A DNA stretch of 64,000 bases, taken from IMG/VR virus record IMGVR_UViG_3300019886_000067, positions 16,398 to 80,397 of that record, one strand, 5' to 3'. This DNA comes from a virus. A program made the translations under genes and the position numbers. The stretch's first letter is position 1. Every line of letters starts with the position of its first letter. This document shows positions 7,908 to 17,300 of the stretch, piece by piece. Under the pieces are notes generated by a model. It was given only the letters and a program-made list of their open reading frames with translations, had not been told where the DNA came from and did not search any database.

Positions 7908-8312
7908 CTACTCCGGTGCGCCTGGCGAGGAGACGAACGGAATGCCGTTCTTCGCAATGCCACGCGCTACTGCGTAAACAGCCGCTAGGCCGGTTAGCGC
8001 AACCTTATCAGTTGGCGGCAGCGTAGAGATAACGTCGTTCAGTGCCGCAGCAATGCCGGCCCAAAACTCAGTTGTCTTCCATCCTGCCTTTGACTCCTTG
8101 ATGAGAGGCGGAAGATCCGTCTCAAGGGCATGGACAGTAGGGCTTGCGGCAACTGCCTCCGCTGCCTGCAATGCCTCTACTCCGCTAGCAACCCCAGGGG
8201 ACCTAACAACGTCCTCAACAGCGGCTACAGCGTTGTCCTGCACCGCCTGTGAAGTCTGCCCTGCTGGGGTATCTGGTGTAGCGGCCGACTCTGGGCCTAG
8301 TGTATCTGCCAT
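7908..8312 (-). CDS. Putative holin
   Basis: A 134-residue protein placed right after the lysin genes. The C-terminal half has KTTEFWAGIAAALNDVI and KVALTGLAAVYAVARGIAKN, two hydrophobic helices typical of actinophage holins, with an Ala-rich N-terminal extension of about 75 residues. Holins make the membrane lesion that releases lysins to the wall. The call rests on position and pattern. Confidence 0.6.
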   Translation of the reverse strand: MADTLGPESAATPDTPAGQTSQAVQDNAVAAVEDVVRSPGVASGVEALQAAEAVAASPTVHALETDLPPLIKESKAGWKTTEFWAGIAAALNDVISTLPPTDKVALTGLAAVYAVARGIAKNGIPFVSSPGAPE

Positions 8313-8318
8313 AGTCTT

Positions 8319-8681
8319 TCAATTCTCCTTACGTGGATGATGACTAAGCTCCTGAGCCAAGCATTCTTCGATCTTAGCTTTACGCCTGTCTCCCATAAAT
8401 GGTAGCACACGGAGCATCAAAGTTTCTGCTTGTTGCGCCCCCCACTGGACTGCATAAACTGGCTTCTCTTTGGGCCTATTCTTACGCCCATCACAACAGA
8501 TTGTGCCTTTATAGTTGGTGTACTCTGCTGCTCGTTCCAATATATCTATGTCAGTCATTTGGAGGCTAACGCGTAGATTAGGACGCCAGCCATCCTTAGC
8601 CTTCATTGCGCGAAAACAACCCTCTCCATCCAAGAGGCCAGCAAGCCAAAGAGTCTTCTCCCTCTCTGTTAGGTCAAGAAT
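8319..8681 (-). CDS. LAGLIDADG-type homing endonuclease, apparent ATT start
   Basis: The frame opens just after a TGA and reads ILDLTEREKTLWLAGLLDGEGCFR, so the LAGLIDADG motif (LAGLLDGEG) is complete only if translation begins at ATT 8681, six bases after GGAGAG; the only standard start, TTG at 8633, would cut the motif in half. The rest (VSLQMTDIDIL and ETLMLRVLPFMGDRRKAKI) is typical of small single-motif homing endonucleases, which dimerise and cleave intron-less or allelic sites. It overlaps the end of the lysozyme gene by 13 bases. It could be a free-standing selfish gene or a remnant. Confidence 0.6.
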   Translation of the reverse strand: MLDLTEREKTLWLAGLLDGEGCFRAMKAKDGWRPNLRVSLQMTDIDILERAAEYTNYKGTICCDGRKNRPKEKPVYAVQWGAQQAETLMLRVLPFMGDRRKAKIEECLAQELSHHPRKEN

Positions 8682-9340
8682 AGGTTTCTCTCCGCCTCAC
8701 GACGATTCAATAGCCCTTGTAGCACTTTCCCGCCGGCCCTTGACCATTCTAGCAAAGAGTTAGCAGCAGCGCGGTAGTTTTTGTCCCGTAGGTTTTTGCC
8801 TACATGAGTGCTTGTGCTAACTCCACCAACGCCTACGTTGTAGACGAAGCTGGTTAGTGCATCAAACTCATTCTGATCTAGTTTGACGCCGATGGCACGC
8901 ACGGCTGGCGCGTAATGCTGGTTTAGATCGTTGTGAAGAAGAGTCGTTGCCTCCGGCTCTGTCAGACGGCCGGCACGACGTTGACCCTTGGCCCACACTG
9001 CGCCAGGATGGACATTCTCTGTGTGACCATAGCCAACTGTCGGCACGCCAACGCTGTCGTGATAGATCGTGCCGCTGAATCCCTCGAAGTGCTTGATGAA
9101 GTTGACACCATGATCGCTGACTTCTCTGGCGTTGGAGAACTTTGCTTTCTGTTGTGCAAGCTTGCGATCTAGGGCGACACGCTTCTGATGAGCTTCGGAG
9201 TAGAGCACCCACCACTTCGCACGCAGGGAGTGGATCGCTGGGGTTCCTGTCTGGTGGCGGTACTTGAACCACTGCCCATAACGATAGTTCTCGCGTGCGC
9301 GCCAAATTGCTCGGGATGCTACAAGTGTCGGCTTTGCCAT
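8669..9340 (-). CDS. Endolysin, lysozyme (GH24-like)
   Basis: A 223-residue protein. After a basic 75-residue N-terminal region, residues about 76-223 match T4-lysozyme-type glycosidases: HGVNFIKHFEGFSGTIYHD with the catalytic Glu in the EG pair, then GVPTVGYGHT, and a C-terminal GGKVLQGLLNRREAERNLFL. It would cleave the glycan strands of peptidoglycan at the end of infection. No signal peptide is seen, so release by the holin is expected. It lies next to a peptidase-type lysin, giving two wall-cutting activities. Confidence 0.88.
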   Translation of the reverse strand: MAKPTLVASRAIWRARENYRYGQWFKYRHQTGTPAIHSLRAKWWVLYSEAHQKRVALDRKLAQQKAKFSNAREVSDHGVNFIKHFEGFSGTIYHDSVGVPTVGYGHTENVHPGAVWAKGQRRAGRLTEPEATTLLHNDLNQHYAPAVRAIGVKLDQNEFDALTSFVYNVGVGGVSTSTHVGKNLRDKNYRAAANSLLEWSRAGGKVLQGLLNRREAERNLFLT

Positions 9341-9343
9341 GCT

Positions 9344-9868
9344 TTACCTTTTAGTTCGGTAGTAGTTTGCAAGGCGCTTGCGGGCGTTAGCCACAGGCGA
9401 GCGACGGAAGCACATATGATGCGCCTCAGAGGTTGTCGGGTACGGACGGTACACGTCGTATCCACTACGGTTTAGCCAGTCCACAAGAGGACCGCAGTCG
9501 TTCGGACGGCCGGCGCTTTCTACGTCTATGCCAAGCTGGAACGGCTGTAGTTTCTCGTAAAGGCGGCCGACTACTCCATCCCCGATCAGCAAGTGAGTTC
9601 CACGATTAGGCGGATTTGCAGGCAAAAAGCCTGGTAGACCTTTGGCAAACCCTTCATAGAGATACTGCTGGTCGTGGAGATTAGTGCCGTACTTGCGGTT
9701 AAACGAAGAGATTGTAGAGCGCCTACGATCACCGCTGGACACTCTAAACTTTTGTCCGTGGTAACGGGCATCAAGTAGAGCCCAAGCCTGGGCACGGTAA
9801 ATCGGAACGTCGTAGTAATTGACGATGTGATAAGCCGGCGAGAGAATACTAAGAGGAGAGCGAGCCAT
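9344..9868 (-). CDS. Endolysin, M15-type peptidase
   Basis: A 174-residue protein with the zinc ligand order of M15 (VanY/L-Ala-D-Glu) peptidases: His in NRGTHLLIG, Asp in LGIDVESAG, and His in SEAHHMCF near the C-terminus. It would cut the peptide part of peptidoglycan. Three bases separate it from the lysozyme gene, so the two are co-expressed. Exact bond is not predictable. Confidence 0.75.
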   Translation of the reverse strand: MARSPLSILSPAYHIVNYYDVPIYRAQAWALLDARYHGQKFRVSSGDRRRSTISSFNRKYGTNLHDQQYLYEGFAKGLPGFLPANPPNRGTHLLIGDGVVGRLYEKLQPFQLGIDVESAGRPNDCGPLVDWLNRSGYDVYRPYPTTSEAHHMCFRRSPVANARKRLANYYRTKR

Positions 9869-9884
9869 ACAAGTAGTCTATCAC

Positions 9885-10346
9885 TTATCCCAGACTTGCG
9901 ACGAAAGATATGCTGTAAAGGGAAATCCAAGAGCCAGTAGCGCCAGTATTAGTCGTACCGCCAATTGAGCCTCCTATCAAGATAGTCCCATCGGACCTGA
10001 CAGGAACGTATGCACTACCAACATTCGTCCCATCAAAGTAGAAAGACGGGAAAAGGATGTTCAGTGCCGGACGATAGCCTTCCGGCAGCGTAGCGATAGT
10101 TGCCCCATATGAGTAAGGGCTAGTTGCTTTAACAAGTCCTTGTATCCGAACGATGCCATTAGAATCCTTCGAATACTTACAAGTGACGTTGCCCAATTCG
10201 TAGTTGGCAAAGCCAGCATTGAATGGAAGACCATTCCATGCTGTAGTGCGCGCCCCTTCAATCTGAGTCAAGCGCTGTTCAATTTCAGCTAGGCGTTGGG
10301 CCATAGCCTGTTCGCGGTTGATTGGCTGAGGATTTCTTAGGCCCAT
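9885..10346 (-). CDS. Minor tail protein/receptor-binding fibre tip
   Basis: A 153-residue protein: a short coiled coil (QRLAEIEQRLTQIEG) and then a beta-rich domain with WNGLPFNAGFANYELG, VRIQGLVKA and LPEGYRPA. This is the usual C-terminal domain of siphovirus fibres and collar-type receptor-binding proteins. It probably contacts the host surface. Confidence 0.7.
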   Translation of the reverse strand: MGLRNPQPINREQAMAQRLAEIEQRLTQIEGARTTAWNGLPFNAGFANYELGNVTCKYSKDSNGIVRIQGLVKATSPYSYGATIATLPEGYRPALNILFPSFYFDGTNVGSAYVPVRSDGTILIGGSIGGTTNTGATGSWISLYSISFVASLG

Positions 10347-10347
10347 T

Positions 10348-11463
10348 TTAGCTTGTGTTAGACAACGTTAGTGTCTGTGTCTCCTTGAAGTTTTCATCGA
10401 GCGCGTATTCCGCTCCCCACACACGCACCATTGCATCGAAGTGTATCACTTCCTTCTGTACGATACGCACGCGCACACTGTCTCCGATTTTGTAATCAAC
10501 ACCGACACTAGGGACAGGAGAGACGCCAGTCAAAGCATTAGGTGCAACATTCGTGGACGGCTGAAAGACTATTGTCTGACGTGGATTCTTGCGGACTTCA
10601 ATATTCTCATTGACGAGAGCTTGCCGTAGAGTTGTGTTCAAGATGTTGGCCGTAACAAGAGCTTCCTGTAGACCATATGTCGAAATGCTTGAGGCATTTT
10701 CAGCACTCACAGTCGGAGCGCCGGCCGCTTCCGGGCCTGCGGCAGTAAAGTTGTAAGCACGGTTAGCCAAAGTCGTACGATCTACCGTGCGCGTAAACGA
10801 AGCAATGTTATTGCGGCCGACTCCCCACTCAAACACAGCGTTGGCCTGTTCGACGTTAATCTCATTGGCGATGATAATACGCCCGATCTTTTGGCTCACC
10901 ACTAGGCCATTGATGTAGTTCTCCTGCGGGATGATGTCCCAATCGAAGCCTTCAGCCGTGTTGGACATATCATCTAGCACTTCGGCTAGCGTTCTGTAAG
11001 GCGTGGATTCGTAGATGGCCGTACTGCCGCCGCTAATTGGTCCTGTCGTGTAGTCAATATGCGTCTCACCCTCAGCGTTGGCAGAAGCAAGATGTTCGAT
11101 GAACTTGGCAGACCTAGCATTGGCTCCCAGCGTTTTGATACCTGAAGCCTGACGACCGCGTAGACGTTGAGTAAATATCCACTCAGGACCAGAAGCATTG
11201 ACTTGAATGGTCGCATTGTCTCCTGCTCCTACTTCTGCCACGGTGATAAGCGGGCCGTAGAAGAGTAGTACCTTGTTCCGGTAAATCTTCAAATAGCCGA
11301 GGTCGCTAATCATGCTTACGGCTAGTGGATTGTCTAGCCTAATGTTAAAGCTAGCCGTGTTAACTTTGTTCAACGGTAGAGTTAGCTTAGCTTCACGGAA
11401 ATTAAGTATATCTCCAAGAGGCTTAAATGTTGAATCAGTTAGTTGCCAGGACCATTCAGTCAT
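10348..11463 (-). CDS. Tail tip protein (tail-associated, baseplate hub-like)
   Basis: About 371 residues from ATG 11463, which lies right after the stop of the upstream gene; a TTG 30 bases upstream is less likely. Segments such as FREAKLTLPLNKVNTASFNIRL, YLKIYRNKVLLFYGPL and a C-terminal SVRVRIV followed by ALDENFKETQTLTLS match the hub protein that follows the distal tail protein in siphoviruses of Gram-positive hosts. It would form the tail tip ring. Confidence 0.72.
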   Translation of the reverse strand: MTEWSWQLTDSTFKPLGDILNFREAKLTLPLNKVNTASFNIRLDNPLAVSMISDLGYLKIYRNKVLLFYGPLITVAEVGAGDNATIQVNASGPEWIFTQRLRGRQASGIKTLGANARSAKFIEHLASANAEGETHIDYTTGPISGGSTAIYESTPYRTLAEVLDDMSNTAEGFDWDIIPQENYINGLVVSQKIGRIIIANEINVEQANAVFEWGVGRNNIASFTRTVDRTTLANRAYNFTAAGPEAAGAPTVSAENASSISTYGLQEALVTANILNTTLRQALVNENIEVRKNPRQTIVFQPSTNVAPNALTGVSPVPSVGVDYKIGDSVRVRIVQKEVIHFDAMVRVWGAEYALDENFKETQTLTLSNTS

Positions 11464-11464
11464 G

Positions 11465-14329
11465 CTAAATCCAGGCGTTGCGCCATTCCACAATAGCGCT
11501 CATACTTTCGGCTTTCAATTGTGCCACAATCTCAATCCTATTTTCCCCAGGCACTAGCCCAAACCATTCAGTAGCAGCAAAGTTGACCGAGCCATAGATA
11601 GAGCCGGTAGCCGTTGATACCGTCCGGTTTAGCGTGTCAATAACGCCGGTAAATGTAGGTTCTGTCAGACTAATTGTGTTCACTGTGCCTGTGAGAGCAT
11701 TAATCCATGTGGCGTTAGACGCGCTAACGAATATGCCTCGTGGTTCAGCTTGTCCAGCAACCCATTCATTTTCTACTTCCGTGCCAGTTATTGTAGAGCG
11801 GCCTATGGTGCCGCTGGCAGTATTAGTCCAGTAAATATGTCCAGCATCTACAGCTATACTAGTAGCTTTAGTCCCAGAAACGATTGTTTTAGGGCTGGCT
11901 CCGCTGAGAAGAGATTCCTTGATTTCTCCTGTAGTAGTAGCCCACCATAGTTTTGTGGCTGTTACAAGAATCCCTGAGCCTTTGAGCATATTAGCGCCGG
12001 CAATGATTGTTGTTTTTTCAGTTCCAGTTAGGGTCGTCCTGTTGATGTTGGTTCTGTCCCCATAGAATAGATTTGATTCATTCGCGGCTATGCCAAAGAT
12101 TTCTTCTGGCAAAGTTGCAGTAAACACAAATTCATCAGAGAAAAAGCCCTTTAGGGTTGAGTGAACACTGTAGTTGCCTCCCCCTGGGTTGTTGAAGCAG
12201 ACATACATCTTAGTCCCATTTGCTGCTAGACCTGACGGAACAGCAGGCGTGAGGCTATTCCATGTGTTATTTAGTCCTGTTCCATTTATGCCTATCTTAC
12301 CAAAAGCAATTGAGTTGTATGTGTACCAAAATGTGCTGCCGTCGTTTGCTACATAGGAGACGCCGCTGGACAAACCTCCCGCAAGCTGAATAGACAATGC
12401 TGGGTTGTAGTTGATAACAACCTGTTGTTTGGTTGTGGCATTGACTACTTCAAAGTTACGTGGTTTGCCTGTAAATATTATTAGCGGGTAAGTGATAACA
12501 CTACCTGTATTAGTAACTACCTTATACCCTGTGATTGGCACAGAGGAGATCGTACCTTCATTGAAGTTCGTAATAAAGAGGGTAGCTGTTTCGCCTGTTC
12601 CAGTGATCGCACTTCCATATGGGCCGGCCGCGCCAGAGTTGATGAAGTCTTCCATTATGTTTTCGCCATTAAGGTCAGCCCGTCTTACCTGACCACCTGC
12701 GTAGCAGCACCAATAGATATTTGTGGCACTAACGCAAGGATAAGCGGGTTCATTGCCTCCTTTAGAGATCCAAGAGTTTTCTATGCTTGCTCCGGCTATT
12801 GTGGCACGCCCAATCAAGCCATTTTTACGATCAGCCCAATATATATGCCCAGCATCAACACAAATACCGGATACATTGTTGAGCGGAAACAACCAGTTAG
12901 CTTCGATAGTGCCGCCGGCAACCGTCATGCGGCCGATAGCAAATTCCTTGGCCCAATAAATATGACCTGCGTCAACTGCAATACCTGCGCCGCCGGTAGT
13001 TACAGCCTGCCACACACTTTCGATTGTTCCTCCCGCAACTGTGCAGCGACCTATGCCTTTTGTGCTGTTCCAATAGACGTGACCAGCATCTACAGCAACC
13101 CCATTAGAGGATTCAGCTATAGTGACCCATTTAGGTTCAACGGAACCTCCTGAAATGGTAGCCCGACCAATGAAAGCTTCTCCCGAGCACCAATAAACAT
13201 GCACGCCATCTGTGGCAACTGCCTTGGGATGTATACCAGTGGAAAGTAGTTGCTGAACAATAGCCGGAAAAACATTTGCGCTCTGAGCGGTAGTGCCATA
13301 GAGACGAGGATCGGCCGCTACCATCAAAAGCTGAAAGCTCTTAGACCATCCACCTGTAATACGGCAAGCCTGTTGACGGCGTACTTTCACAAACTGTCGT
13401 TCTCCGCCGGCCGGTGTCCATTCCAGCGTGGCATCTTCGCGCATGGCATTTGAAGCCTGAAGCAGTTTGGTGATCTTGATGTTACGATCTTCATTGCTGG
13501 TGACGTTGTATATCGTGCCAGAAAGAGTAATCGGGCGACGACCGTGGAAGAAACTTCCATGAACACCACCGTCCATGCCTGTGATGTTCTCCGCGTTCTC
13601 GCGCACTTCCGGCGAATCAAGTCCAGTAGCTTCCGTGATAGAGCCAACGAAGTTAGGATCGAATGGGTCGTTGAACGTCGCAATAGTTCCGTCCGGGCCG
13701 GTGAGCGTGTACTTGGTCGAAAGCTGAGGACCGGACGGCAGAATAGCCCCAGGATGGTTAAGCCTGTTCCAGAAGTTTGTAGCAGACTTTCCAGCAGCGC
13801 CGGCCCATTCGTATCCCTCAACATCACCATCTACATAACTTTCAGTGGCGCTAACAGCAGTAAAGATTATTTTCAGTGCAGCAGGCGTAACAGGAGTACG
13901 AATTGTAAAAAAGGCTGTTCCTGTTTTAGTCGGTGTCAGCGTAACAAAGCGACGATTCCAACCTAGAGCAGTCTGCGTCCATGCAACAAGGTTATTGCCT
14001 ACAACGCTAGAACCAAGACCCGCTTCAAGTTTATGCCCGGCAATTTCTTCATACACCGAGAACCATACAGTGATCGGAATTCCTTCTACAACAGGAATTT
14101 CTTCGATCATTGTTCCTTCAAATGTAGCTGTGCCGGCAGTCGTTATGTTGCAATAGCTTGTTAGGCCAAAAATACTTGCAGACTGGCTATACCCAGGAAT
14201 TTGCTGCACCAAAGTGGTTGCTCCCAAGTTGACGAAGAAAGATGATGTGGTGCGCCAGCCAAACGCAGACGTAGCCCCATTGCCGTCATGCGAGAATCCT
14301 GGGTTTATGATTGGGTTTACAGCGGCCAT
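11465..14329 (-). CDS. Distal tail protein with two inserted YWTD-like beta-propellers
   Basis: A 954-residue protein behind the tape measure. Residues 1-195 look like a carbohydrate-binding beta-sandwich. Residues about 205-350 match the N-terminal ring domain of siphovirus Dit proteins (HGSFFHGRRPITLSGTIYN, ending DPRLYG). Dit-like pieces recur at about 600-650 (VITYPLIIFTG) and 885-935 (WFGLVPGENRIEI). Between them, at about 355-600 and 655-880, are two blocks of six repeats each, with the pattern VDAGHIYW-x-IGR-x-TVAGG, as in YWTD/NHL six-bladed propellers. The insertions may bind the host surface. Stop of the tape measure and this start overlap as TAATG. Confidence 0.82.
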   Translation of the reverse strand: MAAVNPIINPGFSHDGNGATSAFGWRTTSSFFVNLGATTLVQQIPGYSQSASIFGLTSYCNITTAGTATFEGTMIEEIPVVEGIPITVWFSVYEEIAGHKLEAGLGSSVVGNNLVAWTQTALGWNRRFVTLTPTKTGTAFFTIRTPVTPAALKIIFTAVSATESYVDGDVEGYEWAGAAGKSATNFWNRLNHPGAILPSGPQLSTKYTLTGPDGTIATFNDPFDPNFVGSITEATGLDSPEVRENAENITGMDGGVHGSFFHGRRPITLSGTIYNVTSNEDRNIKITKLLQASNAMREDATLEWTPAGGERQFVKVRRQQACRITGGWSKSFQLLMVAADPRLYGTTAQSANVFPAIVQQLLSTGIHPKAVATDGVHVYWCSGEAFIGRATISGGSVEPKWVTIAESSNGVAVDAGHVYWNSTKGIGRCTVAGGTIESVWQAVTTGGAGIAVDAGHIYWAKEFAIGRMTVAGGTIEANWLFPLNNVSGICVDAGHIYWADRKNGLIGRATIAGASIENSWISKGGNEPAYPCVSATNIYWCCYAGGQVRRADLNGENIMEDFINSGAAGPYGSAITGTGETATLFITNFNEGTISSVPITGYKVVTNTGSVITYPLIIFTGKPRNFEVVNATTKQQVVINYNPALSIQLAGGLSSGVSYVANDGSTFWYTYNSIAFGKIGINGTGLNNTWNSLTPAVPSGLAANGTKMYVCFNNPGGGNYSVHSTLKGFFSDEFVFTATLPEEIFGIAANESNLFYGDRTNINRTTLTGTEKTTIIAGANMLKGSGILVTATKLWWATTTGEIKESLLSGASPKTIVSGTKATSIAVDAGHIYWTNTASGTIGRSTITGTEVENEWVAGQAEPRGIFVSASNATWINALTGTVNTISLTEPTFTGVIDTLNRTVSTATGSIYGSVNFAATEWFGLVPGENRIEIVAQLKAESMSAIVEWRNAWI

Positions 14330-17300
14330 TACAACGCAGCCCCAAGCTCCCAGGCAACGCCCTGAGACCAGGCGTGCGGCTCAGGTGGTGGCTGCTGGAA
14401 GTGGTTGTTTACGTGCATGTTCACTACGTTTGGCTGTGCTGTGGTTTGGGCTACGGCGTTTTGTCCGCCGCCGCCCGTGAAAGCTGGCTGTGCCGGCACT
14501 TGCGTAGGAGCCTGCGCCCAAATAGGCTTGAAGTTACCGCCGTAGTTGGTATAGAGTTCCTGACGAACTTGGCTAAAGTTTACCATATCGTTGTAAGCGT
14601 TGCTTTCAGCGACGCCCTTATCCTGGGCGACTTGTTCTGCAAGCCCCTGATACGTGCCACGGGCGGATGTCACATCGTTAGCAATTTCAGTGATTGTTTC
14701 GTCCGGTGCTCCGCCTGCCTCAGCCTTAGCAAGCACACCTTCCCAAAAGCTTTGTAGGTTCAAGGAGGACGCAAGGTCATCCTGAATCGTTGGAAGCTCC
14801 TCGTTCTGAGGCGTGTTCGGATTGTCTGGCATGTTGTTGGTTTGCGCAATAGCGTAAGCCTTGTTTAGGCTCGCTAGGGTGCCCTTCATCCCAAGCTCTT
14901 CAACATACTTGTCGGCGCTCGGGGGACCTTCAGCTTCGGCAGCAGACGATCCTTCTGGGCCGTAAGTTTCCATCGAAGTAGTTTCAACGCTCGCGCTTTC
15001 AGTTGCAGCTTCTTCTTTTTCAATGCTGTCTATTAGCGCCGTAAAGGCTGCGCTAGGGTACTTGGAAGCGATAGCCTGCGCCGTACGCTTAGCATTGCCA
15101 AGGATGCCCTGTAGCTTACCGATTGATCCACGACGGTCTCCCAGGATTGCATTCCAGCCATTTGCGCCTTCCTTGAGTTTATTGTCTCCTGTCCTGTTGT
15201 ATTCGGAAGCAATGTTCTGAAGTCGTGTTTGATCTGTACCGATCACATTGTTCAGATGTTCAATTTCTTTGTTGGCTGCCTCTAGCCTTCCCTTGTCGGC
15301 GTGCGCCGTCCTAGAGTCAGCTTCTAGTTGTGGAATGGACTTGTAGTTGACGTGACGATATACACCGCCGGTCTTCTCGACTACGCGAATGCCGCGCTCG
15401 TATTCCGCAAGAGTTTCTTCTGCGTGCTTAGTAGATTTCTTAGCGGATGCAAGGCTCTTGCCCTTCTTGCCGTGCTCTGATTCCTTCGCATGATGCAAAG
15501 ACTTCAGAGCAGAGTCCTTCTGATTCTTGAGCGTGACAAGCTTGTTTTTCTCAGAGCTTAGAGCCTGGTCGATCTTGCTGGTTATTTCTTCTACCTGGCC
15601 CATCGGCACGGCCGCAGCCGAGTACGGGTCTGGTATTTTCAGAGCGACGATTGCTTTAGCGGTCGTGCCTGTTCCTGGCGCAGAGTCTCCGGTGGCTGCT
15701 TTGCCTTTACCTTTTTTAGCCGGCGCTTTTTTAGCCGATTTCTTGCCCTTAGCGGCTTCGTCCACGTTGTAGCCGAGAGCGTCCGCAGCTTCCTTCAGGT
15801 AAACAACGTTGTCCCCACGGTAAGCAGGATTAGTAGCGATGACATACTCGTTGCGGTTCTCCTCACCTACAAGCAGCGTCGGACGATTGTACTTTCCGCC
15901 GGTTGTCTTTTCCCAAGGTTCGTGAACGCCGCCCTCTGCTTTGCCAAATACTTTGCTGACCGCATTAGTCACCGTGTTGACCGTATGAGTGGCGATTGTT
16001 ACTGTCTTGGAAGCAATGCCGGCGATTGCGTCTCCTAGAGACTGCACAGCCCCAAGGCCAGAAACATCGGCCGTAACTTTGGAGTTGTGCTGAGTCGGAA
16101 CGCCCAGGATTGCAGCAGCCGCGCGGCGGGCTATGGCAGAGACGCCATCGTGTCCAACAATGTTGCTGTTCTTGGTTGGGATTTTGATTCCAAGTATGTG
16201 ATCTAGCGTCGCCACGGCCGCAGGGCCACCGTGACTAATAATCGCTACCTGCTTAGCAGACAGTTTGATGCCATCAATGTGCTGTAGAAGTGCCACAACC
16301 TTCGGGCCGTCCGAGGCGCTGATGTGAACGTACTTAGCTGCAATCTGAGCATTCGATAGAGACTGAAGAGCCTGCTTAGCGCTAGACGCATCCGCCACAA
16401 CCTTCATAACGACCTTCTGGCTTAGGCCAGCGCCAAGTGCCGAGCTTGCAGCCTTGGAGACAGACGCCACGTCGTTGCTGCTTGTGAACTTGGTTGCGAT
16501 TTTCAGCGCGATTGGCTTGCTGCCGGTTCGCGCTAGGTTGCCAATGGCCTGTTCAGCCTGCTTGGAAAGTTCAGGCAAGCCACGGTACGAGCGTACGAGG
16601 TTAGAACTAACGGCAGCCTGGCGGTTCAATGCTTGCGTAAGCTGACCAGCCTGGTAGATACGCTGTTCTTCGATCTTGGCAAGTTCCTTGGCGTCAGAAA
16701 ACTCCTTGACTCCGCCGAGCTTAGTCTTGTCTTCCTTCATCTGCTGGTGCTTAGACGCAGAGAGCTTCTGCGTAGCAGCAACAGCCTTTTCAAGACCTTC
16801 AACGTCCTTACCTGATGCAGTTTCGGCGGCTTTAGATTGTGTCTGGTATTCGCTGCGCAGGCGGATGTTCTGACGCAGGGCTTCGTTGTAGGATAGTTCG
16901 GCGCGCTCGTGCTCTACTGTGCCCTTGTGTGTATGGTCAAGCTGCTCCTTGAGTTCCTTCAAGCCAATGTTGGAGGCGTGTAGCTGAGACCCAGATTCAG
17001 TCATCGCCGTCGTTAGGCCACCCCAGGAAGCCTTGAGACGCGCGTTAGCCGTGGCTCCCTGGTGTAGCTGACCTTCAAGTTCAGACGCGGCATCCTTGGT
17101 TTTGAGGAAGTGGAAGGCTAGTAGGCCGGCTCCTGCTACCAAAGCAGAGATTCCAAGGGTCTCAGGTGCCAGGACGGCTCCGAGGCCCGCTACGGACGCT
17201 GTAAGGCCCTCTGTGGCGACCTCAGCGGTGCCGATCTCGGACGCTGCCGCTGCTCCGCCGCCTGCACCGAAGATTCCCTTGACAAAGTTGAGGCCCTTGC

